A DNA stretch of 53,505 nt, taken from assembly GCA_026991135.1 (NCBI GenBank), contig JALXCD010000103.1, forward strand, positions 1 through 53,505. Direction: 5' to 3'. The position numbers and the translations under genes are program-made. The notes beneath the pieces are model-generated. The model was not told the DNA's origin. It made no database searches and was given only the letters and a program-made list of their open reading frames with translations. Positions 38,874-50,778 of this stretch are shown in pieces (position 1 is the stretch's first letter; every line of letters starts with the position of its first letter). This DNA comes from Deltaproteobacteria bacterium (lineage in GTDB: Bacteria > Desulfobacterota > Dissulfuribacteria > Dissulfuribacterales > QOAL01).

Positions 38874-40064
38874 ATGATCCATGTGGTAGGTTTTAATTAT
38901 TTTTTCACAAGCAAGGACCTTGAAGAAATACTTTCCAAATCAAAGAAGATATTTTGCACCAAAAGATTTTGGCCTTATTTCCAACAACACTCTGAAAAAC
39001 TCGCCAACCTTGTTCCTATTGAAGATACAATAAGAACAATAAAAAAGGACATTAACTCAACCTACACCATTATAGCCTCTGGGGATCCACTTTTTTTTGG
39101 CATTGGCAAAAGGCTACTAAAAGAATTTTATGAAAAAGATCTTTTCTTTCATCCAGCCTTGACCACTGTCCAGCTCGTTTCTTCTAGATTCAAAATCCCT
39201 TGGGATGATATGAAAGTCATTAGCCTTCATGGCCGAAATAGAACATTAATCCCCCTAATTAAAAAGATATTAAAAGATTCTCCTTTTAAGGTTGGTGTCT
39301 TTACAGACAATGAGTTCACTCCTGATTTCATCTGCAGCTCTCTTTTAAAAATTGGCCTTTCTTCTGCAAGGGTTTTGGTGGCACAGGATATCGGAGGCGA
39401 AAATGAGGCATTTTTTGACCTAGATATAAAAGAAGCAGCAGAAATTTCCTTTCATCCACTAAACTTCATGATTTTTATGGGGGAGCATAATAGAAACAGG
39501 CTTGGCTTAGGACTTCCTGATGACTTTTTCCTCCACGAAAGGGGACTGATTACCAAATCACCTATAAGGACCATCTGTCTGTCAAAATTAAACCTGCCAG
39601 AACAAGGGGTCCTTTGGGATATTGGCGCAGGAAGCGGTTCTATTTCCATTGAAGCATCCTTAATGAAACCAGGGCTAAACATCTTTTCTGTTGAAAAAGA
39701 TGAAAAACGCATATCTTTAATAGAAAAAAACCGCAAGAAGACCCTTTCCCTTAACGTTGAAATAAATAAAAATGAAGCACCTGAAGGGCTAGATCATCTT
39801 CCTAATCCAGATCGCATCTTTGTAGGCGGAGGCCTTAGTAAACAGGGGTTGCTTGAATATCTTATTAAGAGGTTAAAAAAAGATGGCATTCTTGTGGCAA
39901 CTACAATCCTACTAGAGAGTCTAAACAGGCTCTTAGAATTTTGTAAAAGAAAGGGGCTTAAGTTTCACGCCCAACAAATTGAAATTAGAGAAATCTCTCC
40001 CCTTGGCAAGGGCCATATGGCAAAATCTTCAAACCCTATAACCGTCTTTACCATTTATAAATGA
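38874..40064 (+). CDS. Bifunctional cobalt-precorrin-7 C5-methyltransferase / C15-methyltransferase (CbiE-CbiT type)
   Basis: CbiE: ASGDPLFFGIGKRLL. CbiT: LWDIGAGSGSISIEASLMKPGLNIFSVEKDEKR...RIFVGGG. ATG 38874 preferred over 38835. Confidence 0.9.
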   Translation: MIHVVGFNYFFTSKDLEEILSKSKKIFCTKRFWPYFQQHSEKLANLVPIEDTIRTIKKDINSTYTIIASGDPLFFGIGKRLLKEFYEKDLFFHPALTTVQLVSSRFKIPWDDMKVISLHGRNRTLIPLIKKILKDSPFKVGVFTDNEFTPDFICSSLLKIGLSSARVLVAQDIGGENEAFFDLDIKEAAEISFHPLNFMIFMGEHNRNRLGLGLPDDFFLHERGLITKSPIRTICLSKLNLPEQGVLWDIGAGSGSISIEASLMKPGLNIFSVEKDEKRISLIEKNRKKTLSLNVEINKNEAPEGLDHLPNPDRIFVGGGLSKQGLLEYLIKRLKKDGILVATTILLESLNRLLEFCKRKGLKFHAQQIEIREISPLGKGHMAKSSNPITVFTIYK

Positions 40065-41398
40065 TAAAATTTTATCTCTTTATTTACAATCTGTTCCAGA
40101 TTCTTGCCTTACCGGTCTTTTTTCCATTTATGGCTATATATGGCCTTTCAAAAAAAAAATACAAGGATCATTTCCTAAAAAGATTTGGTATTGGTTTAAA
40201 AGGGCTTGACTCCAAAAGATCAAAAAGAATATGGATACATTGTCTTTCTCTCGGAGAACTTAACGCTTCAAAGGCCCTAATTCACACATTAAAAGAGAAG
40301 CACCCAAAATGGGAAATTATCCTTTCTGCCAGTACAAAATCCGGGCTTAATGAGTTAAGAAGATGTTATTCGAAAAAGAAAAATATCTTTATATGTACAT
40401 TGCCCTTTGACTTTATCCCAGTTGTAAAAAGATATGTCGATTTCTTAAAACCCGATTGCTTTCTTTTAGTAGAGACGGATATTTGGCCTAATCTTCTCTG
40501 GCATCTTAAGTCTCAGAATATCCCCACTTTTCTAATAAATGGCAGTATTTCCAAAAGGTCTTCAAAAAGGCTTTCAAGGGTGCCAAATCTTTCAACCTTT
40601 CTTTATGGGCCATTTACAGGAATATTCATGCAATCCCAAGATGACAAGAAAAGACTTTTGGATACGGGATTGCGGCACGAAAAGATTGAAGTTTACGGTA
40701 ATATAAAATTTGACCTAACCCTCAATGCCCCAACTTTGCAAAAAAAGGAGCAGCTTTTGAAACGTACAGGCTTTCCAAAAGATTCAATCATCCTTATTGC
40801 TGGAAGTACCCATGAGCCAGAAGAAAAGACAATGTTGAAGGTCTTTTTCAAACTCAAAGTGAAACATGAAAATCTTGGGCTTATCATTGCACCCAGGGAT
40901 ATTGAAAGATATCCTGAAATACTAAAAGAATGCAAAAAATTGGGCCTTGAAACAAGGCTCAGGACACATGATATTGGTAATTCAAGTCGAACAACGGATG
41001 TTTTTTTATTGAACACCCTTGGAGAGCTTCTTTCCTTTTATTCAATTTCCCATATAGCCTTTGTGGGAGGAAGTCTTGTCCCTATTGGTGGACACAATAT
41101 CCTAGAGCCAGCCTTTTTTAAAATCCCAGTCCTTTTTGGTCCCCACATGGAGAGCTTTCTGGAAGTAGCCAGAAAATTTTCCAAAGACGGTGGTGGCTTT
41201 TGGGTAAAGAATCAAGAAGACCTTTTTGAAAGACTTTCATTACTTATTAAGGATAAAAAACTGAGAGAGAAAATGGGAGAGAAGGGGTTTTTGTTGATTA
41301 AAAAAAATCAAGGTGCAGTGAAAAAATATGCAAAAATCATTGAGGCCGTCCTATTAGATACTAAAAATGCAAAGAGATACAATAGAAAAGTTATTTAA
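40061..41398 (+). CDS. waaA: 3-deoxy-D-manno-octulosonic acid transferase
   Basis: IWIHCLSLGELNASKALI, LVETDIWPNLLW, GNIKFD, AGSTHEPEE, FVGGSLVPIGGHNILEPA. Confidence 0.95.
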   Translation: MIKFYLFIYNLFQILALPVFFPFMAIYGLSKKKYKDHFLKRFGIGLKGLDSKRSKRIWIHCLSLGELNASKALIHTLKEKHPKWEIILSASTKSGLNELRRCYSKKKNIFICTLPFDFIPVVKRYVDFLKPDCFLLVETDIWPNLLWHLKSQNIPTFLINGSISKRSSKRLSRVPNLSTFLYGPFTGIFMQSQDDKKRLLDTGLRHEKIEVYGNIKFDLTLNAPTLQKKEQLLKRTGFPKDSIILIAGSTHEPEEKTMLKVFFKLKVKHENLGLIIAPRDIERYPEILKECKKLGLETRLRTHDIGNSSRTTDVFLLNTLGELLSFYSISHIAFVGGSLVPIGGHNILEPAFFKIPVLFGPHMESFLEVARKFSKDGGGFWVKNQEDLFERLSLLIKDKKLREKMGEKGFLLIKKNQGAVKKYAKIIEAVLLDTKNAKRYNRKVI

Positions 41399-42443
41399 AT
41401 TGGGAAGGCCCTTTTCTCCAATCTATTCAGCCATAATGAAAGCAAGGGCCTTTTTTTATGAAATAGGACTGTTAAGAAGCCTAAAGGTGAAGGCTCCTGT
41501 CATTAGCATTGGAAATATTTCCCTTGGAGGAACTGGTAAAACTCCCCATGTAATAGAGATAGCAAAATTTTTAAGAAAAAGTGGTTATACTCCCGCAATT
41601 GTTTCAAGGGGCTATGGTGGAAAAGCAGGAAAGGGCCCTGTGATAGTAACAGATGGCAAAAAGGTATTAAAAGATGTGTCTATATGTGGCGATGAACCAT
41701 ATATGATGGCAAAGACACTTAAAGGTATCCCCATACTGGTGGGTTCGAATAGATCAACTTCTGCATCCTATGCAATCAAACATTTAAATGCAGATTCGAT
41801 AATCCTAGATGATGGATTTCAACATTTGGCACTAAGAAGGGATATAGACATAGTTCTTTTACCAGCAAAGGCTCCCTTTGGGAACCAAAGGGTCTTTCCA
41901 GGTGGTGACCTAAGAGAGCCAATCTCTGGCGTAAAAAGGGCAAGCTGCATAATCCTTACAAAATGTAATGAAATAACAGAAGCCGACCTTCAAATCAAAA
42001 AAAGAGAGCTTCAAGAACGATTTCCCAAGATACCTATTTTCGAAAGTAGTTATTCAGTCAAGTTTATAGAACTTCCTTTCAAGGGAATTACACTTTCTTC
42101 TGGTGAAATCAGAGAAAAAATTTTCATCTTCTGTGGAATCGCAAATCCTATCTCTTTTATTGATCTTTTAAAGAAAGAGGACATAAAGATAGCAGGATAT
42201 CGTTTTTTTAAAGACCATTTTCAATATGATAGTAAAAGCCTTAGTGCACTTTTTAAGGACATAAAAAAAAGTGGCTCTTCTTTGACTTTGACAACTGCCA
42301 AGGATTTTGCAAAGATAGCTTTGGAGGATTGGGAGCATTTTGCCCCAAACTTACAGCTTGGGGTTGTCCATTTGTCAACGGATATCCAACCCTCTTTTTG
42401 GAATTTTCTAACTCATAACTTGTCAAGTTGTAGAGGAGGGTAA
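41367..42443 (+). CDS. lpxK: Tetraacyldisaccharide 4'-kinase
   Basis: ISIGNISLGGTGKTPHV, VSRGYGG, DDGFQHLALRRDIDIVL. Confidence 0.95.
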   Translation: MQRDTIEKLFKLGRPFSPIYSAIMKARAFFYEIGLLRSLKVKAPVISIGNISLGGTGKTPHVIEIAKFLRKSGYTPAIVSRGYGGKAGKGPVIVTDGKKVLKDVSICGDEPYMMAKTLKGIPILVGSNRSTSASYAIKHLNADSIILDDGFQHLALRRDIDIVLLPAKAPFGNQRVFPGGDLREPISGVKRASCIILTKCNEITEADLQIKKRELQERFPKIPIFESSYSVKFIELPFKGITLSSGEIREKIFIFCGIANPISFIDLLKKEDIKIAGYRFFKDHFQYDSKSLSALFKDIKKSGSSLTLTTAKDFAKIALEDWEHFAPNLQLGVVHLSTDIQPSFWNFLTHNLSSCRGG

Positions 42444-42445
42444 AA

Positions 42446-44638
42446 ATGCCTAAAAGTAGAAATCTTTCCTCGTCTTTTGCCCTTTTGTTAATCATTGAAG
42501 TTGTTTTTCTCTCATATGCCATTGCCAGTACTAAGATTGAAGCCCTAAAAAATTTAGAGCCTGAAGAAATATACTTTTTTATGGAGGAAAAAGTGGTTTC
42601 TGCTTCGAGGTTCAGTCAACCTGCAAGTGAAGCCCCCTCTACAGTCTTTGTCATAACAGAACAAACCATACAAGAGCGCGGATATAGAAACCTTGTTGAT
42701 GTGCTAAAAGACCTTCCGGGTTTTGATATCCATGAACATATAGGTGGTCAGGCTGGAGGGACCTATGTAATTCAAAGGGGAATATGGGGAAATAACAAGC
42801 TCTTGGTATTAAAGGATGGAACAAGAATAAATCCAGAAAATGGCAGTAATCTCGTCTACGGAAACCAAATTTCCATAAGGGACCTAAAAAAAATTGAAAT
42901 AATGTATGGCCCTTCTTCAGCTATTTATGGGGCAGATGCCTTTTCAGGAATAATAAACCTAATTACTAAAGATGTTCAAAGAAATCGAGAAGTGGAGATG
43001 GAAATCTCAGGTGGTAATGCCAATACTGTAGATGGCTATTTAAGGTTTGGAATTAGACCAATTAAGGATTCTTATTTCCAATTTTATGGACACGCCTATA
43101 GCTCCAGCAATTTTAATCTAAGGGATATTTATGATAATTATCATTATCATCACCCAACCCTTGAAACAATACCCTTTTATAACCCAGACGAACCCTTTGA
43201 AATCCCTGAAAGGGACATGGACCTAACCATTAAGGCAGGCTATAAAAATTTCCATTTTGAGGCCATGTATTTTCACACCAGACAGCCTACCAATATTGCT
43301 GCTCCTTATACAACTGGCCGAACTCAAACCAGCAAAGATAAAGTCAAATTGGATACATGGAACCTTGTCTTAAGACACGAGGTTCGGTTCTCCAATAGCT
43401 TAAGTTTAAAAAGCAAATTGCATGGCCAACTCTACAGGATGGATCCAAAAAGCCGTTATGGGAGAAAGGATTTTAATAACTACATATATGAGCGATCTGA
43501 CTCTTTTGGCCTAGAAGAACAGGTTTCATATAACTATAAAAAGGGATGCATCATTGGAGGCTTTGAATTTAAGTCTGTTTCGACCATGCCTTATTTAAAC
43601 TCTAGAACTCCCTTTGATGAAGGCGACACCTATCAATATTTCCCTATTAAAATGATAAAAAATCTTGAAGGAGCGTGGATAAATATTCCACCAGTAACAG
43701 AACAAAATTATTGGACCTATGGAATATTTCTTCAGACAACACACAACTTCACTGAAAAAATCTCTCTTTTTGCAGGGGCAAGATTTGACTGGGAAACCTT
43801 CACCCACCATAAATCCTTTAATCCCAGAATCGGCCTTATTTATAAACTTAGGCCAAGTGAAACCATTAAATTAATGTATGGACATGCATATATCTCGCCC
43901 TCTGCCTATTTCCTTTATAAGGCATGGGCTGACAAAAATTATGCCCACTTACCTCCTTTTGCCCTTGGCAAAACCTTAGATCCAGAAAAAGTTGACTCTC
44001 TTGAGCTGAGTTATACCAAACATGGTAGGAGGTTATTTTTTTCAATTTCGGGATACTTTTTACAATCTCACGATATAATCCATGAGGCAGGGTCCTTTTA
44101 TACAATACCAGGTGTTTTTTCAGACCTAAAAGAAAAAAAACTCGTTGTTGAAATACCCACAAATTCTGGACAGCAAACCAATTTTGGTATTGATATAAAC
44201 TCTAAATATAAAATATTTCCTGAAATAACAATTTATCTTAATTATTCATTTATTAATGCCAGAACAAGACTTCATGGTCACTCCTATGACTCGCCAAAAA
44301 TCTCAAACCATAAAATTATGGCAGGAATTACTGGGTATCTGGGAAAACACCTTTCATATAATTTCAGATGCAGGTGGAGAAGTGAAATTCATACTCAGCC
44401 CTCAAATGCAGTTTATAGAGGAGGCACTATCCCAGGGATTTTTCAAGTTGATGCCAACTTAAGGTGGCTTCAACTGCTTCCTGGCCTTGATCTAGAGTTT
44501 ACTGCAAAAAATCTACTTAATTCCAAATATTTTTTGGCAGCTAATGAGAGCGGTGACCCTACAAATGGAGCCTCATTACCAAGAGTTCCCCAAGATCCAT
44601 TTAGCTTTTTAATTGGCATAAAATATAAATTTTTCTAA
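42446..44638 (+). CDS. TonB-dependent outer-membrane receptor
   Basis: Plug domain (VVSASRFSQPASEAPSTVFVITEQTIQERGYRNLVDVLKDLPGF...IEIMYGPSSAIYGADAFSGIINLIT) and beta-barrel ending in F. Confidence 0.94.
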   Translation: MPKSRNLSSSFALLLIIEVVFLSYAIASTKIEALKNLEPEEIYFFMEEKVVSASRFSQPASEAPSTVFVITEQTIQERGYRNLVDVLKDLPGFDIHEHIGGQAGGTYVIQRGIWGNNKLLVLKDGTRINPENGSNLVYGNQISIRDLKKIEIMYGPSSAIYGADAFSGIINLITKDVQRNREVEMEISGGNANTVDGYLRFGIRPIKDSYFQFYGHAYSSSNFNLRDIYDNYHYHHPTLETIPFYNPDEPFEIPERDMDLTIKAGYKNFHFEAMYFHTRQPTNIAAPYTTGRTQTSKDKVKLDTWNLVLRHEVRFSNSLSLKSKLHGQLYRMDPKSRYGRKDFNNYIYERSDSFGLEEQVSYNYKKGCIIGGFEFKSVSTMPYLNSRTPFDEGDTYQYFPIKMIKNLEGAWINIPPVTEQNYWTYGIFLQTTHNFTEKISLFAGARFDWETFTHHKSFNPRIGLIYKLRPSETIKLMYGHAYISPSAYFLYKAWADKNYAHLPPFALGKTLDPEKVDSLELSYTKHGRRLFFSISGYFLQSHDIIHEAGSFYTIPGVFSDLKEKKLVVEIPTNSGQQTNFGIDINSKYKIFPEITIYLNYSFINARTRLHGHSYDSPKISNHKIMAGITGYLGKHLSYNFRCRWRSEIHTQPSNAVYRGGTIPGIFQVDANLRWLQLLPGLDLEFTAKNLLNSKYFLAANESGDPTNGASLPRVPQDPFSFLIGIKYKFF

Positions 44639-44644
44639 AACCTC

Positions 44645-45598
44645 ATGCTAAGATTGCCCCTTTTTGAAAAATTTTTAACATACTTATTTCTTATTGGCTT
44701 TATATTAACTTCGCCTCCAATGATAAAGGGGCAATGCCTAGCTAAGACCTATTCTGCTGTAGTTGTTGCAACTAAAGATTTTGGGCCATATAAAGTATGC
44801 ACCAATGGGATAGAAAAGGGTCTTAAGGCTATTTTCCCAAGAGTAACGATAAAAATCTTTTCACTTACAACTGAATCACCCTTTAAGATCTCTAATAACA
44901 TAAAAGAAATTAAACCAGACATTATTTTTGGAGTTGGGACAAGGGCCTGTCTTTTTTTAGATGAGCTTGACCTTAAAGCACCTGTTGTCTTTACCTTTAT
45001 AATAGATAACACCCTAAAAACATTAAATAAACACACCTTTGCCGCTGTAAGTCTTGATATACCAACCGAAAAAAAATTGGCTATCCTTTGTCAGATAATT
45101 AAGCGACCAAAGGTAGGAATGTTTTCTACAACAATTTATAAGGAAAAAATACAAGATCTTCATTTATCATGCTGCAAAGGAAATATAAAACTTATCGTTT
45201 CCCCTTTTGTAAATACAGTAATTGAACTTGCACTTAAAAAGATGGCCAATTCCGATATAAATAGCTTCTTAATTACTCCTGACCCTATCATTTATAAGAA
45301 TCAAGAGGTGGTTAAATACACTCTTCTTTGGGGGTTTTTAAATAGAATTGCCATATGTGGTTTATCAAAGGGCTACGTAAAAAATGGGGCGCTTTTTGCA
45401 TTAGAAGCTGACATAGAAGCACTGGGAAATCAGACAGCAAAATTAGGAAAGCTATTAATTGAAGGAAAGATTAAAGGAAAAAGATACATAGAGCATCCTG
45501 AAAAACTCGTATTATCTATAAATCTTAAGACGGCTAGACGCTTAGGTATTAAGATTCCCAAGTCACTTCTTGATAAGGCAAAATTTATAGTGAAATGA
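44645..45598 (+). CDS. ABC-type substrate-binding protein (ABC_sub_bind-like)
   Basis: Signal peptide, then DIIFGVGTRACLFLDELDLKAPVVFTFIID, SFLITPDPIIY, QTAKLGKLLIEGKIKG. Confidence 0.8.
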   Translation: MLRLPLFEKFLTYLFLIGFILTSPPMIKGQCLAKTYSAVVVATKDFGPYKVCTNGIEKGLKAIFPRVTIKIFSLTTESPFKISNNIKEIKPDIIFGVGTRACLFLDELDLKAPVVFTFIIDNTLKTLNKHTFAAVSLDIPTEKKLAILCQIIKRPKVGMFSTTIYKEKIQDLHLSCCKGNIKLIVSPFVNTVIELALKKMANSDINSFLITPDPIIYKNQEVVKYTLLWGFLNRIAICGLSKGYVKNGALFALEADIEALGNQTAKLGKLLIEGKIKGKRYIEHPEKLVLSINLKTARRLGIKIPKSLLDKAKFIVK

Positions 45599-46992
45599 GA
45601 AAAAGTCTAAGGATTAAAGTAGTAATAGTCTTCGTTATTATTGAGCTTTTGACAGTTATTGCAATTGGACTACTTTATTCCTATAGAGGCATGAAGCTTC
45701 TTGAAGAAGAATTTTTGGAAAAGGGCCAGACCCTGGCCAAATTTTTTGCCTCACAGGTCACTCTTCCATTACTTAGTGGAAATAAGTCTCACATGATGGA
45801 ACATTGTGAAATGCTGTTGGCTAGGCCTGATTTGGTATATGCAGAGATCATCAATGATGAAAAAAAAGTTGTTATTCGTTGTGGTATTCTAGATGAAAAA
45901 GATAAGGAAAATTATCAAATCGTCAGCTATCCAATAAACATTAAGAAAGAAAGTCCGATGGACTCTGAGGGAATATACAGCATTGAAGCAAGTGCTCCCA
46001 CCGAAACTATTGGAATCGTTCGTCTCACCCTTTCAAGGACTCGTATAGAAGAAAAGATAAAGAATCTTCAACAGTTTGTCTTTTGGATCTGTTTTACAGC
46101 CTTATTGGTCTCAACAGTAATTGGCCTAATAATAGTAGATTTTCTTGTTGTTAATCCAATTTTACGGCTCAAAAGAGGGGTAAAAAAGTTTTCTTCAGGA
46201 GACTTTAATGAAAAGATAAACATAAAAACCAAAGACGAACTTCAAGAACTAGCTGAATCATTTAACCAGATGGCTGACTCTTTAAAAAAATATATTTCTG
46301 AACAAATTGATCAGGCCACTGATAAGGTGCAGTTAAAAAATTTAGCAGTTCTTGGTGAGCTATCAGCCATGCTCCTTCATGAAGTAGGGAACACCCTAAA
46401 TAAATTTGGCATTATTAAGCACCAACTGGCAAAGGAAAACCTTTCTCAAGAAGGGCTTAAGACCCTTGATACCTTTGATGAAAACCTGACAAGTCTTAGA
46501 CGTTTTACTCAAAATGTTTCTCTTTTTTCCAAAAAACCAGTAGTCAGTCTCTCAAAAATAGATTTAAAAAGGCTTGTTCAAACAATTTGCAGTTCACTTA
46601 AACTAATAGATAAAAAGGGAGTAAAAATTGATACAGAATTTCCAGAAGAAAAGGTGTTGATTCTGGGAGACAAAGAGCTCATAGCCCAGGCCCTTTTAAA
46701 CATACTTACAAATGCCTTTGATGCAGTTAAAACTGGCGGACGTATTAAGGTAAAAATAAACCCTTCAGATGATGAAGTGAAGATATATATTAGCGATAAT
46801 GGCAAAGGGATAAAACCAAATGATCTTTACAAGATATTTCAACCATTTTTTACTAAAAAGGGGCCTAAGGGTACTGGCCTTGGACTTGCCATTGCAAAAT
46901 CCTTTATAGAAGCCCACCATGGTAATATCTCAGTTAAAAGTAATCCCGGTGAAACTGTCTTCAAGATCATAATACCAACCCATTTACCATAA
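45595..46992 (+). CDS. Membrane sensor histidine kinase (HAMP, HisKA-like, HATPase)
   Basis: Two TM helices, HAMP, phosphoacceptor LLHEVGNTLN, DNGKGIKPNDLYKIFQPFFTKKGPKGTGLGLAIAKSFIEAHHG. Confidence 0.93.
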   Translation: MRKSLRIKVVIVFVIIELLTVIAIGLLYSYRGMKLLEEEFLEKGQTLAKFFASQVTLPLLSGNKSHMMEHCEMLLARPDLVYAEIINDEKKVVIRCGILDEKDKENYQIVSYPINIKKESPMDSEGIYSIEASAPTETIGIVRLTLSRTRIEEKIKNLQQFVFWICFTALLVSTVIGLIIVDFLVVNPILRLKRGVKKFSSGDFNEKINIKTKDELQELAESFNQMADSLKKYISEQIDQATDKVQLKNLAVLGELSAMLLHEVGNTLNKFGIIKHQLAKENLSQEGLKTLDTFDENLTSLRRFTQNVSLFSKKPVVSLSKIDLKRLVQTICSSLKLIDKKGVKIDTEFPEEKVLILGDKELIAQALLNILTNAFDAVKTGGRIKVKINPSDDEVKIYISDNGKGIKPNDLYKIFQPFFTKKGPKGTGLGLAIAKSFIEAHHGNISVKSNPGETVFKIIIPTHLP

Positions 46993-47139
46993 CTTGCGAA
47001 TATTTCGTTCGAATGTCTAGTTACCGATAAGTATCGTAAGGAATATATGATTCACTTAATCATTGCGAAAGAGTATGCAAGCATTATATATTTATTACTT
47101 TGATGATTTTTAAATTCAACTTGGTCTTGGAGGACTAAA

Positions 47140-48520
<1,381 letters not shown>

Positions 48521-48523
48521 ATT

Positions 48524-49009
48524 ATGGGTTCTGTACTCACACATATCGATAACGAAGGAAAGGCCAGGATGGTCGATGTATCAAATAAATCTCCTTCTAA
48601 AAGAACGGCCATTGCCTCTGGTCTTGTTGTCTTAAGTCAAGATGCATTTAATGCAATAGTTGATAAGAAGGTCCCAAAAGGGGATGTTTTTGCTACTGCC
48701 AGAATCGCAGGGATAATGGCTGCCAAAGGGGTGGGAAGCCTCATCCCACTTTGTCATCCATTACCGGTGGAACATGTAGAAATCGATTTTAAACCTAGAG
48801 ATGATATCCCAGGGATTGAAATAATTGCATCTGCCTCCATAACAGCAAAGACTGGAGTAGAGATGGAGGCCATGACAGCAGTATCCATTTCTGCCTTAAC
48901 AATTTATGACATGTGTAAGGCCATTGACAAGGGAATATTAATAAAGGAGATTAAACTTTTGGAAAAATCCGGTGGGAAAAGTGGGCACTGGATTAGAAAG
49001 GAGGAATAG
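48524..49009 (+). CDS. moaC: Cyclic pyranopterin monophosphate synthase
   Basis: LTHIDNEGKARMVDVSNK, LIPLCHPLPVEHV, GVEMEAMTAVSISALTIYDMCKAID. Confidence 0.96.
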   Translation: MGSVLTHIDNEGKARMVDVSNKSPSKRTAIASGLVVLSQDAFNAIVDKKVPKGDVFATARIAGIMAAKGVGSLIPLCHPLPVEHVEIDFKPRDDIPGIEIIASASITAKTGVEMEAMTAVSISALTIYDMCKAIDKGILIKEIKLLEKSGGKSGHWIRKEE

Positions 49010-49372
49010 ATGGACCAGGCTCAATTGGAATATTTCAGAAAGCTTCTTCAGAGTAAATTGAATGAATTACTCGGAGAGGCAGATAAAACCCTTGAAGAAA
49101 TGACAGCCATGGACAGTCAGGTGGCAGACCCTGCTGATAGGGCCACTATTGAATCAGATAGAAGCTTTGAACTCAGAATAAGGGACAGAGAGAGAAAACT
49201 TATAAAAAAGATAAAAACAGCCCTTGAACGTATTGATGATGGAACCTATGGAATTTGTGAAGAATGTGGAGAAGAAATTGGTATAAAACGTCTTGAAGCA
49301 CGGCCTGTCACCACAATGTGCATTGAATGTAAGTCAAAACAGGAAAAGGAAGAAAAGATTAAAGGTCTTTGA
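49010..49372 (+). CDS. DksA/TraR-family zinc-finger protein
   Basis: YGICEECGEEIGIKRLEARPVTTMCIECK. Confidence 0.9.
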   Translation: MDQAQLEYFRKLLQSKLNELLGEADKTLEEMTAMDSQVADPADRATIESDRSFELRIRDRERKLIKKIKTALERIDDGTYGICEECGEEIGIKRLEARPVTTMCIECKSKQEKEEKIKGL

Positions 49373-49377
49373 CATTA

Positions 49378-50376
49378 ATGCCTGAACTACGTAGAGACCC
49401 AATCATTGGTCGATGGGTTATAATCGCTGCAGAAAGAGGCAAACGCCCTTATGATTTCATAATTGAAAAAGATAAAACAAAGGGAGGATTTTGCCCTCTT
49501 TGTCCTGGCAATGAAGCAATTACCCCTCCAGAAGTTTTGGCATATGGTCGTCCAAATCATGCCCCAAATGGTCCTGGCTGGAAATTAAGGGTTGTCCCAA
49601 ATAAATTCCCTGCCTTAATTATTGAAGGAGAACTAGATAAAAGAGGAGAAGGCATTTATGATAAAATGAATGGTATTGGTGCCCATGAAGTAATTATTGA
49701 GACTCCAAATCATTCTGAAACACTGGCCACTATGCCAACAGATCAATTGTCAATGGTATTTCATGCCTACAAAGATAGAATCATAGACCTTACTAGAGAC
49801 GAAAGATTCAAATACATAATTGTCTTTAAAAACTATGGAAGATCTGCAGGAGCGTCTTTAGAACACTCTCATTCTCAATTAATAGCACTTCCTATAGTAC
49901 CTCAAATAATCCAAGAAGAACTTGATGGGTGTCTTAGGTACTTTGACTATAAAGAAAGATGTGTGTTTTGTGATATTATAAGACAAGAGCAACAACAAGA
50001 TTTGAGAATAATTGAAGAAAATGAAGAATTCATAACCCTTTCTCCCTTTGCGCCTCGCTCTCCCTTTGAAATGTGGGTCTTACCTAAAAGACATCAATCC
50101 CGATTTACGTCTGTGGATGATTGGCAATTGGCTAAACTTAGCGAACTTTTTTCTTCAACAATGAAAAGATTGTCCAAGGCTCTTCCAAATGTACCTTATA
50201 ATTTCATGCTTCACACCGCTCCAATAAGAGATTCTAAACTAGAACATTATCACTGGCACATAGAACTTATGCCAAAACTAAGTACTGCAGCAGGCTTTGA
50301 ATGGGGAACTGGATTTCATATAAATACTGTTCCTCCAGAGGAGGCTGCAAAGATATTAAGAGAACAATCTCTTTAA
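49378..50376 (+). CDS. galT: Galactose-1-phosphate uridylyltransferase family
   Basis: ELRRDPIIGRWVIIAAERGKRP, CPLCPGNE, GASLEHSHSQLIALP, YHWHIELMPK. Confidence 0.93.
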   Translation: MPELRRDPIIGRWVIIAAERGKRPYDFIIEKDKTKGGFCPLCPGNEAITPPEVLAYGRPNHAPNGPGWKLRVVPNKFPALIIEGELDKRGEGIYDKMNGIGAHEVIIETPNHSETLATMPTDQLSMVFHAYKDRIIDLTRDERFKYIIVFKNYGRSAGASLEHSHSQLIALPIVPQIIQEELDGCLRYFDYKERCVFCDIIRQEQQQDLRIIEENEEFITLSPFAPRSPFEMWVLPKRHQSRFTSVDDWQLAKLSELFSSTMKRLSKALPNVPYNFMLHTAPIRDSKLEHYHWHIELMPKLSTAAGFEWGTGFHINTVPPEEAAKILREQSL

Positions 50377-50393
50377 TTTAAAAAGGGGGTTTC

Positions 50394-50771
50394 ATGGAAA
50401 ATAACAAGAAAAAAACCATATTAATAGTTGACGACGAAGAAAGCATACACCTTTTGTATAGGGAAGAGCTTGAGGAGGAGGGTTATGCAGTGCTATCGGC
50501 AATGAGTGGTGAGGAAGGACTTAAGATATTTGAAGAAGAACATCCCGATTTGGTTATTCTTGATATAAACATGCCTGGAATGGATGGAATTGAAGTACTC
50601 CGTCAAATGAAACAACTCAGGCCAGATATACCAGTAATCTTAAGCTCTGCCTATCCTGAATATAAACAAGATCTAGCCTCTTGGGCATCTGATGATTATA
50701 TAGTCAAGTCCTTTAATTTAGATGAATTAAAAAATTCAGTGAGACGTCATCTAGAAAAAAAGACGGAATAA
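50394..50771 (+). CDS. Single-domain response regulator
   Basis: ILIVDDEESI, DLVILDINMPGMDGIEVL. Conserved K followed by S rather than P (IVKSF). Confidence 0.92.
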   Translation: MENNKKKTILIVDDEESIHLLYREELEEEGYAVLSAMSGEEGLKIFEEEHPDLVILDINMPGMDGIEVLRQMKQLRPDIPVILSSAYPEYKQDLASWASDDYIVKSFNLDELKNSVRRHLEKKTE

Positions 50772-50778
50772 TAGCAAA

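Noticed and set aside
46993-47139. Intergenic region before rpoZ with CGATA-AG-TATCG dyad
   Set aside because: Only a 5-bp stem with 2-nt spacer; no convincing terminator, tRNA or riboswitch structure seen.
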